The notes under the pieces were generated by a model that was not told where the DNA came from, did not search any database, and saw only the letters and a program-made list of their open reading frames with translations. A program made the translations under genes and the position numbers. Source: Pseudomonadota bacterium (lineage in GTDB: Bacteria; Pseudomonadota; Gammaproteobacteria; Arenicellales; Arenicellaceae). Taken from it: DNA of 14,525 bases. The stretch lies in assembly GCA_018660405.1 (NCBI GenBank), contig JABJKL010000180.1:1-14525 (forward strand). The letters are read 5' to 3'. Below are positions 1 through 6,774 of this stretch, piece by piece. Within the stretch, counting starts at the first letter, position 1; every line of letters starts with the position of its first letter.

Positions 1-136
1 CAAAACCATTATGCTAACCGAGCAAATCAACTAAATTGATGGGCGGGATACTCTCTTAGACTAGAGCCCGATCTGTCCAAAAGGTTCTGACGACGTACAT
101 GATTACATCGACAAAGAAACCGATCAAGAGACTGTA
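1..136. other. Upstream stretch with no supported gene
   Basis: No confident gene is seen. In frame 1 a short open stretch runs from the window edge to a TGA at 37-39 and could be the last dozen codons of an upstream gene, but it is too short to support. The frame of the next gene stays open back to a TAG at 62-64 without any ATG or GTG. The ATG at 99 is in another frame that closes after about 18 codons. Confidence 0.3.
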
Positions 137-1018
137 TTGCAGAAAAAGAGAATAATATTTGAAGTTTTCATAGTCACCAGAGAGCCTTTTGCAAAAGTTC
201 GTCCTGTGCTGCGTGAGCTGGAAAAATCTAACGTAAATGGCTTCTCAGTGCATGTTCTCTCCGGCGCCAGCGAAATTGGCAACATCAATCAGGTCAGTAA
301 ACAGATTACCGTATCGAGTTTTCCTGGCGAGTCGGTCTTCCATCTCAGAAGTCGCATACCGGCACTTGCAAAACCTTGTGAGTGGGTCGTAATCCTGGAA
401 GATCACAATATTGTTGGAGAAAATTGGCCCGAATTGGTAGCCAGCAGTCTCTCGAAAGTGGGCACAGATATAATTATGGTCGTTGGTGCCGCAACTAATC
501 TTAAGTCAACAGATCCATGGTCCTGGGCAAACTTTCTGTCAGTTTTTGGATTCCATTGGGCGCCAATTATCCAAGAGCCCACTGAAGCAATAGGTTTCAA
601 CGTTTGCATAAGACGAAAATTCATCGGCGTGGGTCGGCTAGAGCTTGGAGAATATGAAACAGAAATCGTTCCAGCGGCCATGAAGTCCGCCATAGCAGAC
701 CCATCATTTCCAGTCGATCATATGCAATTTCGCAAGTTTCCGGAGGTCCTGTATCATCACTGGTATAATGGACGAGTTACCGGTTCATTTATGCGGAAAT
801 TCGACGCATCGGGTTTTAGAAAAGTTTTGGATCACGCGCGGAACACCACATTTCGCAGACAGCGGATTCTCAAAAGAATCATTAAGTGCCACCCCAATCG
901 GGATAGCCTCCCGAAAAGCATCGGTGTTCGGATGCTGGCGTTGGCCATTGCTCACTCTCTCGGATGCATCTACGGCGGCTTAACAGGGGTCGGCAGGGCT
1001 CCTTGGGAACTTGAATAA
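137..1018 (+). CDS. Glycosyltransferase family 2-like protein (putative)
   Basis: This 293-residue protein appears cytoplasmic and shows no signal peptide. It resembles a GT-A fold (family 2-like) sugar transferase. An N-terminal beta strand and helix (about residues 7-30) precede a buried strand ending in ILEDH (86-90). That EDH takes the place of the usual DxD metal/nucleotide-sugar motif and is followed by a short GENWPE turn. Next come a segment around TDPWSWANF (125-133) and a GFNVCIRRKF segment (153-162) like the acceptor-side part of EDH-type family 2 enzymes. An HHWYNGR stretch (207-213) follows. The start is TTG with a purine-rich AAGAG at 126-130, about six bases upstream; no ATG or GTG is available in frame upstream. 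The substrate is unknown. The call rests on motif resemblance, not on a full family match. Confidence 0.5.
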   Translation: MQKKRIIFEVFIVTREPFAKVRPVLRELEKSNVNGFSVHVLSGASEIGNINQVSKQITVSSFPGESVFHLRSRIPALAKPCEWVVILEDHNIVGENWPELVASSLSKVGTDIIMVVGAATNLKSTDPWSWANFLSVFGFHWAPIIQEPTEAIGFNVCIRRKFIGVGRLELGEYETEIVPAAMKSAIADPSFPVDHMQFRKFPEVLYHHWYNGRVTGSFMRKFDASGFRKVLDHARNTTFRRQRILKRIIKCHPNRDSLPKSIGVRMLALAIAHSLGCIYGGLTGVGRAPWELE

Positions 1019-1233
1019 GCCAAAATACCAACTTCAATTGCCGATGGGCACCCGATTGAACCGCTTATTGATATGGCGTGTACCGCACTCGAATATCAAC
1101 GCTGCAATGACAGCCTGTGTGATTACGAGTAGAATCTTGAAGGTTACGGAACCTGAATTTCTGCAACAGTCACCTGTTTGATTTTTTCATTTTATTAACA
1201 ATAAACATTACTATAAATTCTGTGGAGTTAGTT

Positions 1234-1824
1234 ATGACACGTATTAAAAGTATAGTACCCCTGCTTCTTGTTGGCATGTTTGCCTCACTGCCTGTTGCCG
1301 CTCAATCAACTGATGAGCAGATATCCGGGGCCGTTTTACCCTTACCTGAAGACTTGAGGGCAGACGCAACAGTGTTTAACTATGACACTGATACGGGTGA
1401 ACGTATTGTGCTCAGAGTCGGCTCTAATCACGTTGAGTGCCAACCCAAAAATGACGATGGGTTTACCCGATGCTACCCTGTTTCTGATGCCGCACGACGC
1501 GATTATAGTGCAAAACTAAGCGCGGAAGGTCTGTCCGGCGACGAGCTGCAAAATGCAATGGCCGCGGCAGTAGAAAGTGGTGAGGTGCCAGCGCGGGCGT
1601 TCGGTTCACTGATGTACCGCCTTTATGACAAAGACGACCGCATCCAGTTGTTATGGGTGGTAATGTTGCCTAATGCGACGTCTGAGAACCTTGGTATGCC
1701 GACTGGAAGCCAACGTGATAATTCCTTGGCAGGTCAAGGCCGACCCTGGATGATGCGCGAAGGCACACCTGGCGCCCATCTGATGATCCCAATCAATGGT
1801 ACGATGCTATCTAATCAGCCTTAA
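1234..1824 (+). CDS. Secreted protein of unknown function
   Basis: I do not recognise this 196-residue protein. Its N-terminus is a clear Sec signal peptide: MTRIK, then a hydrophobic core and a PVAAQS cleavage region, so the mature protein should be periplasmic or secreted. I chose the ATG at 1234 because GGAG (1224-1227) lies six bases before it. The in-frame GTG at 1222 would put that ribosome site inside the gene. The mature part is acidic, with two cysteines about a dozen residues apart (VECQ...RCYP) that could form a disulfide, an Ala-rich helical segment, and a C-terminal half rich in hydrophobic strands (RIQLLWVVMLP). It converges on the respiratory operon: only 11 bases separate its stop from the stop of the cytochrome gene on the other strand. 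No haem or metal motif is visible. Confidence 0.7.
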   Translation: MTRIKSIVPLLLVGMFASLPVAAQSTDEQISGAVLPLPEDLRADATVFNYDTDTGERIVLRVGSNHVECQPKNDDGFTRCYPVSDAARRDYSAKLSAEGLSGDELQNAMAAAVESGEVPARAFGSLMYRLYDKDDRIQLLWVVMLPNATSENLGMPTGSQRDNSLAGQGRPWMMREGTPGAHLMIPINGTMLSNQP

Positions 1825-1835
1825 CTGTTTCATTA

Positions 1836-2771
1836 TTATTGCGCTTCCTTCAGAGAATCGTAGTACTCGCGGATGGGGGCGAAAGGTCCGAGGCGATGCT
1901 GCTCTCTGGAAAACTGGTCAGCATAAGGTGGATAGGGACTATCCACCGGCTTTCGGGTTAGGTCTGGGTAATCATTTTCCAGTCCGCTCTTTTCAGGCCG
2001 CGATTGTGAGTTGATATAGGCGGAAACATCGTAGGACTCATCATCACTTAAATCAGTATTCCCCAAAGGCATACGTGCCTTAATATAACGTCCCGCAGTA
2101 AGAACCCGGGTCATGCCAGCACCGTTATTGTAGCTATCGGAACCCCACAGAGGCGGAAATAAATAACCATCATTGATGTCGACGGTAGCGGCAAGTCCCT
2201 CTCCGTTTTTACCGTGACAAAGTTCACAACGCGCCTGATACACAATTTCCCCGGCTTCAACATCCGCCATTCTATCGGGCTCCTTAAAAGCGGCAGGTTC
2301 ATCTGGCAAGCGACTGCTCTCACCCATGGCAGAATATTGATTACCAAGATCAAGAATGTAGGCTTCCATGGCAATCATTTCAGCGCTGTCACGAGGCAGT
2401 AGCCGCCCATTCATACTACGTTCCATGCACCCATTAATACGATCACGAAGATCCCCCTCACGTCCATCACGCCCGGAAAAGCGAGGATAGCGTGTGGAAG
2501 TTTGGAATAAGGAAAGAGTACCAGGCTCAGCACCCGTATTAATATGGCAAGAAGCACAGGCTAAATGGCTTCCGCTGTAGCGCATTTCGGGATCAGCCTG
2601 GCCCGGCCCGATGATCGCTGCAGTTTGGCGAAGAATTTGTCGTCCATATTCTGCTGTTGCCGCAGCAGGAACCCTATCGCTCGTTAAAGAGCGCTGAACG
2701 AATACTGCGCCACTGACAATCAGTATTCCTAATACTATTGTGGCGAGAATAATGACTTTTCTCTCAAGCAT
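1836..2771 (-). CDS. tsdA: TsdA-like dihaem cytochrome c (thiosulfate dehydrogenase family)
   Basis: This 311-residue protein has one N-terminal membrane helix (about residues 5-26) and a periplasmic body with two haem c sites, C72ASCH76 and C182ELCH186. Between them is RINGCMERSMNG (111-122). In TsdA thiosulfate dehydrogenases this motif supplies the unusual cysteine ligand of the active-site haem, here Cys115. KARMP (231-235) offers Met234 as the likely distal ligand of haem 2, and DVSAYINSQSRP (248-259) is another family-typical stretch. TsdA joins two thiosulfates to tetrathionate, or runs in reverse, passing electrons to a cytochrome. I chose the ATG at 2771 because AGGAG sits seven bases upstream; an ATG at 2816 would add 15 unlikely residues. 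Its start overlaps the preceding small gene by eight bases, suggesting coupled translation. The helix may be a retained anchor rather than a cleaved signal. It could also be an electron carrier for the oxidase without thiosulfate activity. Confidence 0.8.
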   Translation of the reverse strand: MLERKVIILATIVLGILIVSGAVFVQRSLTSDRVPAAATAEYGRQILRQTAAIIGPGQADPEMRYSGSHLACASCHINTGAEPGTLSLFQTSTRYPRFSGRDGREGDLRDRINGCMERSMNGRLLPRDSAEMIAMEAYILDLGNQYSAMGESSRLPDEPAAFKEPDRMADVEAGEIVYQARCELCHGKNGEGLAATVDINDGYLFPPLWGSDSYNNGAGMTRVLTAGRYIKARMPLGNTDLSDDESYDVSAYINSQSRPEKSGLENDYPDLTRKPVDSPYPPYADQFSREQHRLGPFAPIREYYDSLKEAQ

Positions 2772-2949
2772 GCCTGTTCTCCTCATTTGCTTCTGTTTGA
2801 TGACATTGTCGGTCATACTCGCGTACTAAATCCTGAAACCGATGCTTTGGACGCTCGATTTCTTCTCTCAAGTCTTGACGTATTCCCCAGATAATCAGGA
2901 AAGCACAGGCAAATATCAGTGATGAAATTACAATTAAATTAGTAATCAC
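2764..2949 (-). CDS. Small single-helix membrane protein, CcoQ-like
   Basis: This 61-residue protein has one hydrophobic helix (about residues 4-22) followed by a charged cytoplasmic-type tail rich in Arg, Glu and Asp. Size, topology and position right after the oxidase gene match CcoQ/FixQ, a small subunit that stabilises cbb3 oxidases, but the sequence itself carries no diagnostic CcoQ motif. It starts with GTG overlapping the oxidase stop as GTGA (2949-2946). A strong GAGGAGG lies four bases upstream, inside the oxidase gene. Its own stop falls inside the start of the TsdA-like gene. The function is inferred from context only. Confidence 0.65.
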   Translation of the reverse strand: MITNLIVISSLIFACAFLIIWGIRQDLREEIERPKHRFQDLVREYDRQCHQTEANEENRHA

Positions 2950-5585
2950 GGTACCTCCTCCTCAACAATACTATCTCCAGCAAAAAACTGTCGCAGATAA
3001 CTCGATACGGCAAACAGTTCTTCATCATTGAGTCGATCAGTCCAGGGCGCCATCGAAGTCCCTTCTATCCCGCTGTCAAGCACCCTCAGGCTTTCGCCAA
3101 GGCTGGGACGTTGCGACCTGAAATCTGTAGGAGCAACTGGCAACATGCTGGCGGCAAAACCATCTCCACGACCATCAACACCATGGCACTGGAGACAGTT
3201 ATCAGCATAGACCTGCTCTCCCAGAGAAAGAACCCCGATGCTGGGCTCAGGTTCTTGTTGTGAAGTAAAATAACCACGAACCACCTTAGCCAGAGCAGCG
3301 CGATTCTCTGGCGAGAGGTCACGCCAGGCCGGCATTGATGTACCGTCAACCCCATTGTAAAGCACATCATTGATGCGGTTTTCGCTGTATTCATGTGCCG
3401 CTAGATTTCTGGGTGCCGGACTGAGCCAGCCCGCCGCCGGACCATCTCCACGCCCCTGTTCACCATGACAACCTGAACAATTATCTTGCCATAGTTGCAA
3501 TCCAACTTGGGCTGATGCCGGTTTACCCAAAGCAGGGGCAGTACCGCGCGCCTGGGTTCGAGCAGGATGCGCATTAAGCAATGGCGCATCAAGAGACATC
3601 AAGGCCCACTTGTCATCAAGCGAAACCATGCGAGCAGCAGTATCCCCCTCAGGCCAGGCAAGCTCGCGGGCTCGACCCAGTGTCTCCATATAGGCAACAA
3701 GGTCGAGCGCTTCCTGTTTGGGTTGCTGCGGAGAGCCATCAAAAAATGCGGCGTAAGCTGGCATGACTGATAAGGGTACCAACGACCTGGGTGAAAATAA
3801 ATGTGCTAGTTGCCAGTCTTTAGTCCGGGTCGCCCCTTCTCTCGCAAGATCAGGTCCAATACGTCGTGTTCCCCACAAGTGAGGAAAGTCGAAACGAGTT
3901 TCCCAGGCCAAGGTTGGCGCTCCAAATCGTTCAATATCAGCCTCAACATAACGAATCTGTTGGGTGTGGCAGTAGGCGCAACCTTCCCGGGCATAGATTG
4001 CGCGGCCCCGCTGTTCTGAAACAGTAGGAACAAGTGCATATTCTGGAGCCATTGCATTGATTTGTTGATCCAGCACCTGCGTAGGCCAGACTCCCAGCAA
4101 GGCCACTGACAAAGCAAAAAAGCCAAGCCCGGCAATTGCAGCGACGGAGTACGACATGTTTAAGATTCGTTCTGATGCTGGAGCAAATCGAGGCAGCACG
4201 TCAGCTGTACTCTCCTGCACAGTGCTCGTACCGATAACCTGAACGCCAGCTCCCTTCGGCCCCGTGCATAAACCAAACAACAATGCGGTAAAACCTGCCA
4301 CAATTGGCAGCGCCGAGATACTCCGGACGATCCAGTAAATTTTGGAGGCCTGAACCGATTCAAGCCAAGGTGCGCCAGTCTGCCAAAGGTGCGCTTGAAT
4401 AATGCCAGCAATGGTGAGGTCAATCACCATAATAGTGATACCCACCAGCAGCAGCCAAAAAGCCCAGTCAATTAACTCTGCATTATAACGAGCCCAGGGA
4501 ATACGCTGCCAGGCATGGACAATTCCGCCAATGGCTGCAAATGTGGCAAAACCTAACATGGCGAGATGTGAATGGGCAATCACCCAGTCAGTAAAGTGCA
4601 CCGCCTGATTCAAGCTCATTTGAGCTTGCAGTGAACCCTGCACGCTAACAATCAGATAAAAAACGATCGACATAACAACAAAACGCAGCCCGGCATCTTT
4701 GGGGAACAAACCGCTGCCACGCAGGGACAAAAACAGGTTAGCGACGACAATAAGTACAACAATACCGAGCAAGGCAGAAGCCGTAATCGCCCCAAGCTGT
4801 GCCGCCATGGGAATCACCGAAAATATATAATGATGAGTCCCATTTAAGGGGTATAGAAGAAACAGCCCCCAAAAACCAAGCATTGACAGGAAATGGGAGT
4901 ATATAGGGCGACCACTTGAAGCCGGAATGACAAAATATAAAATCGCAAGCGCCATTGGCGTAACAAAAAGACCAACCGCATCGTGAATCCAGAGGCCACC
5001 GAAAGCTGCACTTGCAGCCCCAGGAACTAATTCTGGAACAATGTTGCCCATTGGATATGACAGCAAGGTAAAAACCAGACCGCCGATAATATACCAGCTT
5101 GATACATACAGATATTCAAGGCCACGACGAAAAAATGGCGGTAAAAACTGCACGGCAGCAAGCCCCAGGCCCAGTACTGCAAAAAAGTCGATGATCAAAG
5201 GAAATTCGGCCCATTCAATGGGCTGGCTAATTCCTGCCAGTACCAGTAACCAGCCTGGCACCATCACCGCGAAATTCCAGATGCCTAGTAACCACAGGCC
5301 AAGGCGGCGACTGGTCACTGGACGTCCAGTTAGTATGGGTACCGCATGGTAGAGAAAAGCAATAAAAGCATTGCCCAGCCAGCCCAGCATGATCCCCTGG
5401 GTATGGGCATAACGTAAGCGGCCCCAACCAAGCGGAAGCCAGTCCCCCATTAAATCAGGCAGAAAGAACTGAAGTGAAATCGCAATGCCAAAAAACATCG
5501 CGACCATCAGTGTGATTAACGCAGCCAGACTGTGTGCATATACCAGTTGGGTATCGACCAGTTGGTCTGGTGCGGAATCAACCAT
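2946..5585 (-). CDS. ccoNO: Fused cbb3-type cytochrome c oxidase: CcoN + CcoO + two CcoP-like haem c domains
   Basis: This 879-residue chain combines what are normally three subunits. Residues 1-450 are the catalytic CcoN: about 12 membrane helices, haem b ligand His61 (RYAHTQG), CuB ligands His201, His251 and His252, and the HSH pair His338/His340 for the haems. Tyr245 lies six residues before the HH pair, where cbb3 oxidases carry the tyrosine cross-linked to a CuB histidine. The residue four after His201 is Gly, not the iron-binding Glu of nitric oxide reductases, so O2 reduction is favoured. Residues 472-645 are CcoO: one helix (478-500), haem site C536AYCH540, the RRIGPDLAREG stretch and Met608. 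Then come two c domains, C703SGCH707 with Met751 and C797LQCH801 with Met845, without the CcoP membrane helix. It lies 27 bases after the DsrE-like gene. The start has a weak ribosome site. Confidence 0.88.
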   Translation of the reverse strand: MVDSAPDQLVDTQLVYAHSLAALITLMVAMFFGIAISLQFFLPDLMGDWLPLGWGRLRYAHTQGIMLGWLGNAFIAFLYHAVPILTGRPVTSRRLGLWLLGIWNFAVMVPGWLLVLAGISQPIEWAEFPLIIDFFAVLGLGLAAVQFLPPFFRRGLEYLYVSSWYIIGGLVFTLLSYPMGNIVPELVPGAASAAFGGLWIHDAVGLFVTPMALAILYFVIPASSGRPIYSHFLSMLGFWGLFLLYPLNGTHHYIFSVIPMAAQLGAITASALLGIVVLIVVANLFLSLRGSGLFPKDAGLRFVVMSIVFYLIVSVQGSLQAQMSLNQAVHFTDWVIAHSHLAMLGFATFAAIGGIVHAWQRIPWARYNAELIDWAFWLLLVGITIMVIDLTIAGIIQAHLWQTGAPWLESVQASKIYWIVRSISALPIVAGFTALLFGLCTGPKGAGVQVIGTSTVQESTADVLPRFAPASERILNMSYSVAAIAGLGFFALSVALLGVWPTQVLDQQINAMAPEYALVPTVSEQRGRAIYAREGCAYCHTQQIRYVEADIERFGAPTLAWETRFDFPHLWGTRRIGPDLAREGATRTKDWQLAHLFSPRSLVPLSVMPAYAAFFDGSPQQPKQEALDLVAYMETLGRARELAWPEGDTAARMVSLDDKWALMSLDAPLLNAHPARTQARGTAPALGKPASAQVGLQLWQDNCSGCHGEQGRGDGPAAGWLSPAPRNLAAHEYSENRINDVLYNGVDGTSMPAWRDLSPENRAALAKVVRGYFTSQQEPEPSIGVLSLGEQVYADNCLQCHGVDGRGDGFAASMLPVAPTDFRSQRPSLGESLRVLDSGIEGTSMAPWTDRLNDEELFAVSSYLRQFFAGDSIVEEEVP

Positions 5586-5612
5586 TATTTTTTTCTGTTG
5601 CTGAATCAGACC

Positions 5613-6302
5613 TCATCCCGCATACAGGAGACTAAAGCCATACTCCTGTGCACGTGTTGCAGCCATCACGCCTGCTGAGACAAAACGACTATTATCCACA
5701 GCATTAGCAACAAGTTCATCCAAGACTTCCTCGACTGAGCCACCCAGTGTGGCAACGATTCGTCTTGCCATGCCGGCGGTCGCAGAAGAACAAATCACAT
5801 ATTTAACCCCTCTCGCCCCGAGACTATCAATGGTCTTGCCAAAGTTTCGCAAGTCAGTTCGATCAGGCTGGTTCACCAAATTGACGGTAGGCGCGTTCCC
5901 GCTTGCTGGATCGGCATACTGCATGCGGCCATGAAAGATTTCACCGTACTTTCCCCACATAGCATCATTAAAGGCAAAGGGCGTAGATATATGCCGATAA
6001 CACACCACCATGGCAAAATCAGATTCCTGACCTGCATAGGTATTTTTCTGGGCATTAAGCAGGTTATTTGCATAACCCAGTGCATCCGTTCCACCCACTG
6101 CGGTAGAAGTGTCGATAAACACCCGATGACTCCCTGGCATTTCACCCATCCAGGAATCGACATCATGACGTGCTGGCTCAAAGTTTGCTGATCCAGATTG
6201 TGCTGATGCAGTTGTTGCACTTATGGCGATACCTGCTGTTACAGCGCCTAAGCCTGCAATCAGAGAACGGCGTCCAGTAATATCTTGCTTACTTTTTTTC
6301 AT
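5613..6302 (-). CDS. Tat-exported DsrE/F-like protein
   Basis: This 229-residue protein opens with a twin-arginine signal (TGRRSLIAG, residues 9-17, then a mild hydrophobic stretch and an ASAQS cleavage region near 35). It should therefore be exported folded. The mature part looks like the DsrE/DsrF sulfur-relay fold: a first strand HRVFIDTST with a helix after it, a central strand MVVCYRH with Cys101, a strand KYVICSSA with Cys171 where DsrE-like proteins often keep a cysteine, and a C-terminal SAGVMAATRAQEYGFSLLYA block like the usual DsrE ending. In that superfamily the cysteine carries persulfide sulfur in the cytoplasm; periplasmic action here would be different and is inferred. AGGAGA lies just upstream of its ATG. 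It is the first gene of the minus-strand respiratory operon and sits beside a TsdA-like protein, which supports a sulfur-linked role. Confidence 0.6.
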   Translation of the reverse strand: MKKSKQDITGRRSLIAGLGAVTAGIAISATTASAQSGSANFEPARHDVDSWMGEMPGSHRVFIDTSTAVGGTDALGYANNLLNAQKNTYAGQESDFAMVVCYRHISTPFAFNDAMWGKYGEIFHGRMQYADPASGNAPTVNLVNQPDRTDLRNFGKTIDSLGARGVKYVICSSATAGMARRIVATLGGSVEEVLDELVANAVDNSRFVSAGVMAATRAQEYGFSLLYAG

Positions 6303-6435
6303 GTGCTTCTCCTATGTATAGTGCTTTTCTTTGGGTTTTTATTTTTGTTTTGGTGATATTCAAGTCGATAGTATAAAAGAAAATCAGGGCAAATCCGTGA
6401 TCAATGTGGAGGCGCGGTTAAAGTGATCGCCAGGC
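6303..6435. other. Control region of the respiratory operon; no gene
   Basis: This AT-rich spacer lies ahead of the minus-strand respiratory operon and before the permease remnant. On the minus strand a TATACT (complement of about 6369-6374) could serve as a -10 element, but no good -35 partner is seen, so this is weak. Bases 6655-6726, beyond the remnant, also show no gene. Together with the remnant and the tandem repeat they make up a 460-base stretch (6303-6762) without an intact gene. Confidence 0.3.
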
Positions 6436-6654
6436 ATGGGAGCAACTCCCGTAGTCTTGATTCTCGCACCGATCATTTGTCCACTCGCCATGCAGCACGG
6501 CATCGATCCCGTACTCCTGGGCGTCATCATGGTCGTGAATATGGAAATCGGAATAGTGACGCTGCCGGTCGGCTTCGATCTGTTTGTGGCGAGCGGCGTA
6601 TCTGATCTATATGGCTCGGTGAGTGCAATCAAGGCTTGGTTTTTTGACTATTGA
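6436..6654 (+). pseudogene. C-terminal remnant of a TRAP transporter large permease (DctM)
   Basis: The 72 codons match only the end of a DctM permease: ATPVVLILAPIICPLA (residues 3-18), then GIDPVLLGVIMVVNMEIG and the TLPVGFDLFVASG block. Full-length relatives have about 430 residues. Upstream in frame a TGA lies at 6424-6426, and none of the three forward frames before it reads as permease, so the similarity starts abruptly near 6433. No ribosome site precedes the ATG. The remnant differs clearly from the end of the intact dctM at 7979-9301 (for example TLPVGFDLF versus TPPLGISCY), so it comes from another TRAP system. It is most likely the trace of a deletion. Confidence 0.75.
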
Positions 6655-6726
6655 GCGCTGCAAATTTGGTGATAACTTCAAAAACCAAATAATTAAGCGA
6701 TGAAACCAGAAAGATGCCAACAGCGA

Positions 6727-6774
6727 TTCTCTAGCTAGACTCTTCTCTAGCTAGACCCTTCTCTAACTAGACCC
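6727..6774. repeat. 16-bp tandem repeat, three units
   Basis: Three contiguous near-identical units occur at 6727-6742, 6743-6758 and 6759-6774, with consensus TTCTCTAGCTAGACCC. Unit 1 ends in TC instead of CC and unit 3 has AACTAG instead of AGCTAG. The last unit contains the final codons and TAG stop of the LpxD-like gene on the minus strand; each of the other units also carries a TAG in the equivalent place. This looks like slippage or duplication of the 3' end of that gene. Each unit contains the small palindrome CTAG. Confidence 0.9.

Noticed and set aside
1019..1131. Open stretch of 37 codons directly after the stop of the glycosyltransferase-like gene, in the same frame
   Set aside because: No start codon with a ribosome site and no recognisable motif; an open run of this length is expected fairly often by chance.
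1178..1217. AT-rich promoter-like stretch (TTGATT, TATAAA) before the secreted protein gene
   Set aside because: The best -35 has only a poor -10 at proper spacing, and the TATAAA is too close to the start codon; not good enough to list as a promoter.
2946..5585. Possibility that the oxidase is a nitric oxide reductase, because GTHHYIF resembles NorB HH motifs
   Set aside because: The residue four after the first CuB histidine is Gly rather than the NOR Glu, the cross-link tyrosine position (Tyr245) is kept, and a genuine CcoO domain follows.
6384..6632. 82-codon open frame on the minus strand over the permease remnant
   Set aside because: It is the antisense of the remnant, which has clear DctM similarity in the plus frame; the minus product shows low-complexity Thr/Met/Pro sequence and no motif.
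6727..6774. The three 16-bp units as a CRISPR array
   Set aside because: The units are contiguous with no spacers and lie in the end of a gene; no cas genes are present.
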